Assembly: GCA_964510225.1 (NCBI GenBank)
Contig: CAZEAN010000008.1
Span: 18,155 to 82,154, forward strand
Direction of reading: 5' to 3'
Length of the DNA: 64,000 nucleotides
Source of the DNA: CAZEAN01 sp964510225
GTDB taxonomy: Bacteria > Planctomycetota > Planctomycetia > Isosphaerales > Isosphaeraceae
Shown here: piece after piece, positions 19,536 to 27,496 of the stretch
Numbering within the stretch: position 1 is the first letter of the stretch
Layout: the number at the start of each line of letters is the position of its first letter
Made by a program: the position numbers and the translations under genes
Notes under the pieces: generated by a model
Seen by the model: the letters and a program-made list of their open reading frames with translations, nothing else
What the model was told of the DNA's origin: nothing
Database searches by the model: none

Positions 19536-21161
19536 GTGCCGAAACAGTTACTTTTTTCTGATAACGCCCGTCGCAAGATGTTTGCCGGGATTGATACCCT
19601 GGCTCAGGCAGTCGGGACGACGTTAGGCCCGACCGGCCGCAACGTCATTCTCGACAAGTCGTTTGGTGGCCCAACCGTCACCAAGGACGGCGTCACTGTC
19701 TCGAAAGAGATCGAGTTGCCTGATCCGTTCGAAAACATGGGCGCTAAACTGGTCAATGTGGTTGCATCGAAGACGTCGGATGTCGCCGGTGACGGAACCA
19801 CGACAGCAACGATTCTTGCCCGCGCGATTTTCCGCGAAGGGCTCAAGAGCGTGACTTCGGGCGCAAACCCCACAGCCCTCCGGCGTGGGATCGAGAAAGC
19901 GGTTGAAGCCACGATTGCCGAGTTGACGAACAACATGAGCCGGCCGGTGACTAAGCCGGAAGAAATCGCTCAAGTCGGTGCGATCTCAGCGAATAACGAC
20001 GAATCGATCGGATCGATGCTTGCCGAGGCCGTTAGCAAAGTGGGCAACGACGGTGTGATCACGGTCGAGGAAGGGAAGACCGCGGCGACAACCCTTGATT
20101 TCGTGGAGGGGCTCCAATTCGACAAGGGCTACCTGAGCCCGTACTTCGTGACGAGCCCGACAACGATGGAGGCCGTCCTCGAAGATCCCTTGATCCTTCT
20201 TCACGAGAAGAAGATCAGCAACCTCCGCGACTTAATCCCGCTCTTGGAAAAGGTCGCACAGTCCGCCAAGCCGCTCCTGATCATCGCGGAAGATGTCGAA
20301 GGAGAGGCACTCGCCGCCCTCGTGGTCAACAAGCTCCGGGGAATTCTCAACGTCTGTGCCGTCAAGGCCCCTGGTTTTGGCGATCGACGGAAGGCGATGC
20401 TGCAGGACATGGCGATTCTGACCGGTGGGACCGTCGTCAGCGAAGACCTTGGCCTAAAGCTTGAGAACCTCACCGTCGCTGAGCTTGGCAACGCCAAGCA
20501 GGTGAAGGTCGCTAAGGATGATACGACGATCATTCAAGGGGCCGGGACGAAGGAGGACATCCAAAAGCGGATCGAACAACTCCGTCGTCAGATCGGCGAA
20601 ACCGAATCGGAGTACGATCGCGAAAAGTATCAAGAGCGACTCGCGAAGATCACCGGAGGTGTCGCGGTGATTAGCGTCGGTGCAGCGACCGAAGCCGCGA
20701 TGAAAGAACTCAAGGCACGAGTCGAAGACGCCTTGCATGCAACCCGGGCCGCCGCTGAGGAAGGGATTGTTCCTGGCGGCGGGACTTCCCTCATTCGATG
20801 CCTCCCGGTTGTTCAGTCATTAGTCGAAAGCTTAAGCGGCGACGAGCGTCAGGGAGCGTTGATCGTCCTCCGAGCGTTGGAAGAACCGGCTCGTTTGATT
20901 TCAGAAAACGCCGGACACGACGGCGCTGTGATCGTCGACGAGATCCGAGCTGCGGGAGGCAACACCGGATTCAACGCCAACACCGGCGAATATGTAGACA
21001 TGTTTGAATCCGGAATCATTGACCCCACGAAGGTGACCCGGACTGCCTTGCAGAATGCTGCTTCGATCGCCGCGTTGATGCTGACGACCGAAGCGATGAT
21101 CACCAATCTTCCCGATGATGAGGAAGAAAAGGGAACGAGGATCGAAGGTTCGGTCCGATAA
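19536..21161 (+). CDS. groEL: Chaperonin GroEL, copy 2, lacking the GGM tail
   Basis: 541 residues from a GTG at 19536 (MPKQLLFSDNARRKMFAGID), with TGAGGAG at 19521-19527 as a strong ribosome binding site. The ATPase signatures TLGPTGRNVILDKSFGGPTV and ASKTSDVAGDGTTTATILA are intact, as are AEEGIVPGGGTSLIR and the closing TKVTRTALQNAASIAALMLTTEAMI. Unlike copy 1, the C-terminus is short and charged (DDEEEKGTRIEGSVR) with no GGM repeats. The equatorial N-terminus also differs strongly, so it is an old paralog, not a recent duplication. A specialised substrate range is likely but inferred. Confidence 0.94.
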   Translation: MPKQLLFSDNARRKMFAGIDTLAQAVGTTLGPTGRNVILDKSFGGPTVTKDGVTVSKEIELPDPFENMGAKLVNVVASKTSDVAGDGTTTATILARAIFREGLKSVTSGANPTALRRGIEKAVEATIAELTNNMSRPVTKPEEIAQVGAISANNDESIGSMLAEAVSKVGNDGVITVEEGKTAATTLDFVEGLQFDKGYLSPYFVTSPTTMEAVLEDPLILLHEKKISNLRDLIPLLEKVAQSAKPLLIIAEDVEGEALAALVVNKLRGILNVCAVKAPGFGDRRKAMLQDMAILTGGTVVSEDLGLKLENLTVAELGNAKQVKVAKDDTTIIQGAGTKEDIQKRIEQLRRQIGETESEYDREKYQERLAKITGGVAVISVGAATEAAMKELKARVEDALHATRAAAEEGIVPGGGTSLIRCLPVVQSLVESLSGDERQGALIVLRALEEPARLISENAGHDGAVIVDEIRAAGGNTGFNANTGEYVDMFESGIIDPTKVTRTALQNAASIAALMLTTEAMITNLPDDEEEKGTRIEGSVR

Positions 21162-21441
21162 GCCCCTCGAGCACCCTCGGTCGTTCAGGCGGTCCAGCCG
21201 ACTAGGCTTGGATCGCTTGATCGATCGTTGACTCTCGCTGAGATCGGTCCGGTTGCTCACGATTTGTGTTCTATCCGTCTCAACGAATCCCGGCTGGTCG
21301 TCTAAAGAGGTCCGGTCAACTTGTTACACTCGGTCGATTGAATCGAACTGCCTTGAGAGTTTGGCACTATGGCGGTCATGATAGCATGGCCTACTCAAAA
21401 CACGATTAACTGGCCCGAAGTCCATCAATCCAATGAAAACC

Positions 21442-22587
21442 ATGGCAAAGCGCGACTTATATGACGTGTTGTCGGTTGAGCGAAACTCCACGCCGAACCA
21501 GATCAAGTCCGCCTACCGACAGCTTGCCAAACGGTTTCATCCTGATCGCAACCCCAATGACCCCGAAGCGGAGCGACTCTTTCGTGAGGCTGCTGAAGCC
21601 TATGATGTCCTCTCCGATCCTGAAAAGCGGGCACGGTACGACCGGTACGGATTCGCCGGTGTTGAAAATCAAGGGGCCAGTGACTTCCGGTCACCCGATG
21701 ATGTAATCGACGCTGTCCGAGAGATGTTCGCTGGGACTGGATTTGGCGACCTCTTTGGAGGTGGTGGCCGACGTCGAGGACCTCGACAAGGGGCCGACAT
21801 TCTCTATCGGATAGAGATCGATCTCGAAGAAGCCGCTCGGGGTGCGACGAAGTCGTTCACCATCAAGCGTGATGATCACTGCGAATCGTGCCGCGGAACT
21901 GGAGCGCGACCAGGGACTTCACCAACGACCTGCGACTACTGTGGTGGTCAAGGGCAAGTCTTCACCGCTCGGGGCTTCTTCCAGATGGCAACGACCTGCC
22001 CGGCTTGCGGTGGCGAAGGGGTCCGGGTGATCGATCCTTGCCCCGACTGTCGAGGATCGGGACGGCAGTCCAAAGAGGCGACGATTTCCCCGCTCAAAAT
22101 TCCACCAGGAGCAACGAACGGCCTGATCCTCCTCCTCCGTGGACAGGGTGAACCCGGCGATCCTGGTGCACCCCGGGGTAACCTCCGTGTCCAGATCCAG
22201 GTCCGTCCTCACCCGTTCTTCGTCCGAGAGGATTCGAACCTGATCTGCCCGGTCCCGGTGAGCTTTGCCCAGGCAGCACTCGGCGCTGAGATCGAAGTCC
22301 CGACCCTTGACGGTCCGAGTCTGATGGAGATCCCCCGAGGGACTCAAAGCGGTGACGTCATTACACTCCGAGGACGGGGGATGCCCGACCTCAACGGCCG
22401 TGGCCGTGGTGATCAACACGTCCGAGTCGTGATCGAGACCCCTCGGAAACTGACCGAACGCCAAGAAGAGTTGCTCCGCGAACTCGCCGAACTCGACCAC
22501 GCCCACGTCAGCCCCAAACGGAAGGGCTTCGTGGAAAAGCTCCGTGACTTCTTCACCGAACCGGATGATGATCATGATTCAGCCTGA
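21442..22587 (+). CDS. dnaJ: Chaperone DnaJ
   Basis: 381 residues from the ATG at 21442 (MAKRDLYDVLSVERN); an ATG nine bases upstream is also possible. DnaJ delivers substrates to DnaK and stimulates its ATPase. The J domain has the HPD motif (KRFHPDRNP), then a Gly/Phe-rich linker (AGTGFGDLFGGGG), and a zinc-binding domain with four CxxCxGxG-type repeats: CESCRGTG, CDYCGGQG, CPACGGEG, CPDCRGSG. The C-terminal substrate domains follow. It starts a likely operon with grpE, fmdB and yacG, in the order J-then-E, without dnaK. Confidence 0.95.
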   Translation: MAKRDLYDVLSVERNSTPNQIKSAYRQLAKRFHPDRNPNDPEAERLFREAAEAYDVLSDPEKRARYDRYGFAGVENQGASDFRSPDDVIDAVREMFAGTGFGDLFGGGGRRRGPRQGADILYRIEIDLEEAARGATKSFTIKRDDHCESCRGTGARPGTSPTTCDYCGGQGQVFTARGFFQMATTCPACGGEGVRVIDPCPDCRGSGRQSKEATISPLKIPPGATNGLILLLRGQGEPGDPGAPRGNLRVQIQVRPHPFFVREDSNLICPVPVSFAQAALGAEIEVPTLDGPSLMEIPRGTQSGDVITLRGRGMPDLNGRGRGDQHVRVVIETPRKLTERQEELLRELAELDHAHVSPKRKGFVEKLRDFFTEPDDDHDSA

Positions 22588-22698
22588 TCTCGATCCGATC
22601 CGATCCCCAATCCAAACTATACGCTCCAGGATCGAGATACAGATTAAACGAACAATTGACTTTCCTGTCACGATGAATGCAAGTTGAGAACTGTTCCC

Positions 22699-23334
22699 AT
22701 GACTAAACCTGACCAATCAAAACAGCCGACGGATCCACAAGCACCAAACCTTCAAGATTCCGAAAGTATCGATGCCGCTGATGGTGTCGAGCCGACCAAT
22801 CGTTATGTGGGTAAGAATGCAGACGACTCAGCGACTGGGGAGGAGTCTGAGAACGATTCGTCCGTTTCATCTGATGGAGAGTCTCAGCTCTCCGCCTTGG
22901 AAACGGTAACCAAGGAACGAGACGATTACCTGGATAGATTCCGGAGAGCTCAAGCCGATTTCATCAACTATCAGCGACGGATGAGATCTCAGGCGGAATC
23001 GGAGAAGCCGTACGCGATCGCACCGTTGGCCAAAGATCTGCTCCCCGTACTCGATAGTTTCGACCGAGCGATCGACGCTGCCCGGAAATCGGAAAACGAC
23101 GCGATCATTACCGGACTGGAGATGGTCCAAAAGCAGTTGATCGAGACCCTCGGCAAGCATGGAGTTGAAGCAATCGATGCGGTCGATCAGCCTTTTGATC
23201 CGAACCAACACGAAGCACTGACCCAGATGCAAGTCGAGGGTAAAGAGGAAGGAATCGTCGTTTCTGAATTTGAACGTGGTTACAAGATTAAGGATCGCGT
23301 TCTCCGTCCAAGTCGGGTCGCCGTCTCGGCCTAA
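22699..23334 (+). CDS. grpE: Nucleotide exchange factor GrpE
   Basis: 211 residues from the ATG at 22699 (MTKPDQSKQPTD). An in-frame TTG at 22684 is less likely. Releases ADP from DnaK. The first ~70 residues are acidic, Ser/Asp-rich and disordered-looking. Then comes the long helix (TVTKERDDYLDRFRRAQADFINYQRRM) and the C-terminal beta-wing domain with HGVEAIDAVDQPFDPNQHEAL and the family end GYKIKDRVLRPSRVAVS. It is 111 bases after dnaJ. Confidence 0.93.
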   Translation: MTKPDQSKQPTDPQAPNLQDSESIDAADGVEPTNRYVGKNADDSATGEESENDSSVSSDGESQLSALETVTKERDDYLDRFRRAQADFINYQRRMRSQAESEKPYAIAPLAKDLLPVLDSFDRAIDAARKSENDAIITGLEMVQKQLIETLGKHGVEAIDAVDQPFDPNQHEALTQMQVEGKEEGIVVSEFERGYKIKDRVLRPSRVAVSA

Positions 23335-23379
23335 CCGACCTCGTAATGATCAACATCAAGTGGCTCTGGGAGATCGATC

Positions 23380-23709
23380 ATGCCGACGTACGATTATATC
23401 TGCGACAGTTGTAGTCATGAATTCGAGGCGTTTGAGTCGATCAAGGCCGATCCCCAGACGCTTTGTCCTTCCTGTGGCGAAGAAAAGCTCCGTCGGAAGA
23501 TTGGCGGTGGTGCCGCCATCATCTTTAAGGGATCAGGCTTTTACATCACGGATTATCGTTCTGACTCGTATAAGAAAGCAGCAAGTGCGGACAAAGAGGC
23601 ATCGGGTGGTTCCTCCAAATCGAGTGACTCCAATGGCTCATCAACGTCGAGTAAGTCGAGTGATGCTTCGAAAGCACCATCAACTGGGTCTTCGAGTTCG
23701 ACCGACTAG
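23380..23709 (+). CDS. FmdB-type zinc ribbon protein
   Basis: 109 residues. The N-terminal zinc ribbon MPTYDYICDSCSHEFE ... LCPSCGEEKLRRKI has two CxxC pairs and matches the FmdB/Zn-ribbon_8 family, whose members are small regulatory proteins of unclear role. The segment GGGAAIIFKGSGFYITDY is the usual continuation. The last ~45 residues are a low-complexity Ser/Lys/Ala tail, as in many family members. It sits 45 bases after grpE and 21 before yacG, so it is probably cotranscribed with the chaperone genes. Confidence 0.88.
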   Translation: MPTYDYICDSCSHEFEAFESIKADPQTLCPSCGEEKLRRKIGGGAAIIFKGSGFYITDYRSDSYKKAASADKEASGGSSKSSDSNGSSTSSKSSDASKAPSTGSSSSTD

Positions 23710-23730
23710 TTTTTTCGCCTTAGTCTGAGG

Positions 23731-23937
23731 ATGCTTCCAGTGGTGCGAGCAGACTGCCCAATCTGCGGTACCCGGACTGAAGGGGAGTCACTTAAGGACC
23801 TCCCTTCGTTTCCGTTCTGTAGTCGTCGATGTCGAATGATCGACCTCGGTCGTTGGGCTGATGGGTCCAATGCGCTGCCAGGTCCCTCCGTTCCTCCATC
23901 CGGTCTGAGCCCGACTGACGACGAAAGTGATGACTGA
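23731..23937 (+). CDS. yacG: DNA gyrase inhibitor YacG-type zinc finger protein
   Basis: 68 residues. ADCPICGTRTE and FPFCSRRCRMIDLGRWADG give the four zinc cysteines and the signature of YacG, which in E. coli binds GyrB and blocks gyrase. The acidic, Pro/Ser-rich C-terminus is also typical. It is the last gene of the dnaJ-grpE-fmdB-yacG group; a 218-base gap follows. Gyrase inhibition here is by family analogy only. Confidence 0.85.
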   Translation: MLPVVRADCPICGTRTEGESLKDLPSFPFCSRRCRMIDLGRWADGSNALPGPSVPPSGLSPTDDESDD

Positions 23938-24155
23938 CTCTGATTCTGGTTGACAGGATTGCTGAGACCAGTAGCATACCGGACTGTGCGTTTGATCGAT
24001 TCTTGTCCGTCCTCAATACCAATGAGTCGGCAGCGGGTGACATCATCAGATCAACAAGGGTCGGATCCCTTGAGTTTCATGGCCTGTCATCCTGATTGAT
24101 CGGTTCACGACCGAACACAACGTCGACTGTTCAACGTCCACGGATGGGTCTCACC

Positions 24156-25085
24156 ATGCGGATTCTAGTCACCGGCGGCGCCGGTTATGTCGGCTCGACA
24201 CTCGTCCCTGCACTGCTCGACCTCGGACATCGCGTCCGAGTACTCGACTCCCTGAAGTTTGGGGGCAGCGGACTTCTCCCTTGTTGTCAGAATCGATTCT
24301 TCGAGTTGCAACAAGGGGATGTCTGTAACCCTGGCGATGTGGAGCGTGCTCTCGATGGGGTCGACGCAATCATTCACCTTGCCGCCATCGTCGGCTACCC
24401 GGCTTGCAAGAAAGAACCGCACGTCGCCCAAGCAACAAACGTCGAGGGCACTAAACTGCTCTTGGAGAAGAGACACCAGGATCAGAGGTTCTTGTTTGCC
24501 TCGACGGGAAGCATTTATGGTTCTATCCCTGATTATGTCTGCAATGAAAACACCCCTCGTGCCCCAATCACTCTTTATGGAGAGACAAAAGCACGAGCCG
24601 AGCAGATGGTCCTCGATGCAGGAAACGGCCTTGCCTATCGCTTTGCGACCGCCTTCGGGGTAAGCAACCGGATGCGGCTCGACCTGATGCCGAATGATTT
24701 TACCTACCAAGCCGTCAAAAACCGTAACCTCATTGTCTACCAGGGTGGTTTCAAGCGAACTTTTGTTCATGTTCGCGACATGGCACGTTCGTTTATTTTC
24801 GGGCTTGAGCGTTGGGAGACGGTCAAAGATGACGTCTACAACGTTGGTCATGAAAGCATGAACTTTACGAAAGAGGATGTTGCGCGCAAGATCCTGGAAC
24901 ACACCGATTACTACCTCCACTTCGCTGAGGTTGGTAGCGATGCTGACCAGCGAAACTATGAGGTCAGTTACGAGAAGATTCGCTCGAAGGGCTTTGAGAC
25001 AACGATCGACCTGGATCGCGGAATCGGCGAGCTTGTGAAGGCGGCTCAGCTCATCGAATGGAAGAACCCGTTCGGGAACGTCTGA
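24156..25085 (+). CDS. NAD-dependent epimerase/dehydratase (extended SDR)
   Basis: 309 residues from the ATG at 24156 (MRILVTGGAGYVGSTLV); in-frame ATGs at 24144 and 24096 add residues before the Rossmann strand. Motifs are TGGAGYVGS for NAD binding, IHLAAIVGYPACKKEP, the catalytic Ser (FASTGSIYG) and YxxxK (YGETK). The family acts on nucleotide-activated sugars; this version is close to the planctomycete/archaeal sugar-epimerase group in which the substrate is unknown. It is the first gene of the glycan block, upstream of a strong hairpin and a second epimerase-type gene. Confidence 0.88.
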   Translation: MRILVTGGAGYVGSTLVPALLDLGHRVRVLDSLKFGGSGLLPCCQNRFFELQQGDVCNPGDVERALDGVDAIIHLAAIVGYPACKKEPHVAQATNVEGTKLLLEKRHQDQRFLFASTGSIYGSIPDYVCNENTPRAPITLYGETKARAEQMVLDAGNGLAYRFATAFGVSNRMRLDLMPNDFTYQAVKNRNLIVYQGGFKRTFVHVRDMARSFIFGLERWETVKDDVYNVGHESMNFTKEDVARKILEHTDYYLHFAEVGSDADQRNYEVSYEKIRSKGFETTIDLDRGIGELVKAAQLIEWKNPFGNV

Positions 25086-25121
25086 GACCCGAAGGATTGA
25101 GGATCTGCCCCCAGAGGACCC

Positions 25122-25151
25122 ACCGAGGAGTGTTTCCATACACTCCTCGGT
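25122..25151. terminator. 12-bp perfect hairpin between two sugar-enzyme genes
   Basis: ACCGAGGAGTGT (25122-25133) and ACACTCCTCGGT (25140-25151) pair perfectly around the loop TTCCAT. It lies 36 bases after one stop and 24 bases before the next start. CTTCACC follows instead of a T-run, so it is not a classic intrinsic terminator; it could be an attenuator, an RNA processing site, or an RNA-stability hairpin setting different levels for the two genes. Confidence 0.5.
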
Positions 25152-25175
25152 CTTCACCTACGGAAGGAACCGATC

Positions 25176-26138
25176 ATGGAAAGCTACTGGTCCGACAAGA
25201 GAGTTACGGTAACCGGGGGGGCTGGCTTCCTCGGCCGTCATTTGGTTTCAAGGCTTGAGACGCTCGGGGCTACGGTATTTGTCCCTCGAAAGCGTGAGTT
25301 TGATCTAACGTCACTTGATTCTTCTTTAAAATGCTTGCTCGAACATCCGTGCGATATGCTGATCCATGCTGCCGCTTATTATGGCGGAATCGGCATTAAT
25401 GTCAATGAACCAGGAAACTTATATTATCAGAACCTGGTGATGGGTGCCAACTTGATGGAGGCGGCTCGACTCACCAACGTCAATAAAGTAGTCAACATTG
25501 GAACTGCCTGTAGCTACCCAGGTTATCTTGAAGGTGAGCTGAAGGAAGAGGACCTCTGGAACGGCCCTTGCCACGCGAGCGTGGTGAATTACGGTCTCAC
25601 CAAGAAGATGCTCGCGGTTCAAGGTGCCGCGTACAAGCGACAGTACGGACTCAATTCGATCCACCTGATCCTCACGAACTTGTATGGCCCCGGCGATTCT
25701 TACAATCCTGATCGCTCTCATGTCGTCGCTGCTTTGATCCGAAAATGGGTCGAAGCCACCGCGAACGGTGATCCCAGCGTTGAAGTCTGGGGGACAGGAA
25801 AGCCGATCCGTGAATTCATCTATGTCGGGGATTGTGCGGATGCGATCATACTCGCGTCCGAGCTTTATGATGACGTCTCGATGCCACTCAACATCGGAAC
25901 TGGAGTCGGAACTTCGATCCGTGAACTCGCGGAGACGGTCCACCAGCTTTCCGGATTTAAGGGAACACTCCAATGGAATAATGACAAGCCCGATGGCGCC
26001 GCGAAGAAAGTGCTCGACGTCACGAGGATGAAGGCGGCTCTCGGCGGCTGGACACCTCCGACCAACCTGAAGGACGGTCTTGCCCAGACGATTGCCTGGT
26101 ATCGTGCTCACAAAGCCGAGGCCGACCAAAAATGGTGA
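25176..26138 (+). CDS. GDP-L-fucose synthase-like epimerase/reductase
   Basis: 320 residues (MESYWSDKRVTVTGGAGFLGRH). Rossmann motif TGGAGFLG, catalytic Ser in NIGTACSYPG and Tyr/Lys in NYGLTKK place it in the GDP-fucose synthase (Fcl/WcaG) branch of extended SDRs. The segments AAYYGGIGINVNEPGNLYYQN and TNLYGPGDSYNPDRSHVVAAL are characteristic of that branch. No GDP-mannose dehydratase is nearby, so the true substrate may be another GDP- or NDP-keto-sugar. AAGGAAC just upstream is the ribosome binding site. Its stop overlaps the start of the following GT4 gene. Confidence 0.85.
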   Translation: MESYWSDKRVTVTGGAGFLGRHLVSRLETLGATVFVPRKREFDLTSLDSSLKCLLEHPCDMLIHAAAYYGGIGINVNEPGNLYYQNLVMGANLMEAARLTNVNKVVNIGTACSYPGYLEGELKEEDLWNGPCHASVVNYGLTKKMLAVQGAAYKRQYGLNSIHLILTNLYGPGDSYNPDRSHVVAALIRKWVEATANGDPSVEVWGTGKPIREFIYVGDCADAIILASELYDDVSMPLNIGTGVGTSIRELAETVHQLSGFKGTLQWNNDKPDGAAKKVLDVTRMKAALGGWTPPTNLKDGLAQTIAWYRAHKAEADQKW

Positions 26139-27496
26139 GCCAAGAATCCTTGAATTCAACGGAGTTCGACGAACCGATTTCTAGACGACCGTCGGTTTTG
26201 TTCATCAATCAATACTACTGGCCTGATCATGCATCAACTGCACAACACCTGTCAGACCTCGCGGAAGACCTCGGAGCCCGAGGCTTCGATTGTCAGGTGA
26301 TCTGCGGCCGAGGCTCGTACCGTTCCGGCCAGTCTCGATTGCCTCGTCGTGAAGTCCGAAACAGGGTGACGATTCATCGGGTCGATGCAACCTCCTTCGG
26401 ACGCGCAAATACAGTTCGTCGGATGTTCGATTACCTGACCTTCTACCTCGGTGCCTTTCTGCTCGCTCTCCGGCTCCCGAAGACCGATCTCGTCGTTACC
26501 CTGACAACGCCGCCACTAATCGGATTGATCGGCACGGTCCTCCGGTGGCTCCGCAGATCAAAGCATGTCTATTGGAGCATGGATCTGCATCCCGACGCAA
26601 GCATCGCCCTCAGGCGAATGGATCCCCGTTGGCCGCTACCGCGACTCCTCCAGTGGCTCAGCAATGCGGTGATCAGAAAGGCCGATCGAATTGTCGTCCT
26701 AGGGCCGTACATGGCCGACCGGATCCAGGCGAAAGGGGTTGATCAAGATAGGATCGTGGAGATCCCCGTCTGGAGCCGAGCCTCAGAGGTTTTCCCGATC
26801 GAGCCGGAACAGAACAAGCTAAGGTCCCGGCTCCATCTGCAAGATTACTTCGTCGTTATGTATTCGGGGAACCTCGGGCTCGCCCATTCCGCCTCCGAAT
26901 TCATCACGGCTGCGATCGCACTTAAGGGCCATCCGAAGATTCGGTTCGTCTTCGTTGGGGGTGGACCACGGATGGAAGAGGTGAAGCGAGCGAAGGAGAC
27001 TGAGGGACTCGATGATCTCCTTATTTTAGACTATGTTCCGAGAGAACAGCTCTTTGAATCTTTATCGCTTGCGGATCTGCACTTGATCTCGATGCGACCC
27101 GAGATGACGGGGATCGTCGTTCCTGGCAAGCTTTACGGGATTATGGCCTCGGGACGTCCTGCACTCTTTGTCGGACCGGATCACTCAGAAACGGCAGACA
27201 CCATCCGAGAGTTCGACTGTGGTCGGACCATCCGATTTGGCGATCCCGATTCTCTCATCGCTCAACTTCAGTGGCTGGCGAGTGATCCCGAGCATGCGTT
27301 CGAACTCGGTGCAAACGGCCGTCGTGCGTTCCTCGATCACTTCGAACGTGAACACTGTTGCGACGGCTGGGCAGCGCTTCTTTCTCGATTCGGTGCTGCC
27401 AACCCAGAGCGATTAGCGACGGTAGCTGCTGTACGGGTAGAGTACGAACCGCTGGAGGAGAATCAGGGCGGGTTCGTTTCGAGTCTCAACGCGTGA
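26132..27496 (+). CDS. GT4-family glycosyltransferase (WbuB-like)
   Basis: 454 residues. The start overlaps the preceding stop by seven bases (ATGGTGA), so translation is probably coupled. The N-terminal domain has VLFINQYYWPDHASTAQHLSDLAEDL, typical of WbuB-type enzymes, with a membrane-associating hydrophobic stretch near residues 108-140. The C-terminal GT-B domain has YSGNLGLAHS, FVFVGGGPRMEEV and VVPGKLYGIMASGRPALFVG, the donor-binding part. Likely adds a sugar to a lipid-linked glycan at the inner face of the membrane. The final 28 codons lie antisense to the end of the next gene. Confidence 0.86.
   Translation: MVSQESLNSTEFDEPISRRPSVLFINQYYWPDHASTAQHLSDLAEDLGARGFDCQVICGRGSYRSGQSRLPRREVRNRVTIHRVDATSFGRANTVRRMFDYLTFYLGAFLLALRLPKTDLVVTLTTPPLIGLIGTVLRWLRRSKHVYWSMDLHPDASIALRRMDPRWPLPRLLQWLSNAVIRKADRIVVLGPYMADRIQAKGVDQDRIVEIPVWSRASEVFPIEPEQNKLRSRLHLQDYFVVMYSGNLGLAHSASEFITAAIALKGHPKIRFVFVGGGPRMEEVKRAKETEGLDDLLILDYVPREQLFESLSLADLHLISMRPEMTGIVVPGKLYGIMASGRPALFVGPDHSETADTIREFDCGRTIRFGDPDSLIAQLQWLASDPEHAFELGANGRRAFLDHFEREHCCDGWAALLSRFGAANPERLATVAAVRVEYEPLEENQGGFVSSLNA

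Noticed and set aside
21358..21378. Sigma-54-like TTGGCAC box upstream of dnaJ
   Set aside because: The -12 element (TTGC at the fixed spacing) is missing.
24165..25157. 330-codon minus open frame opposite the epimerase gene
   Set aside because: Antisense to a gene with clear SDR motifs; no domain of its own.
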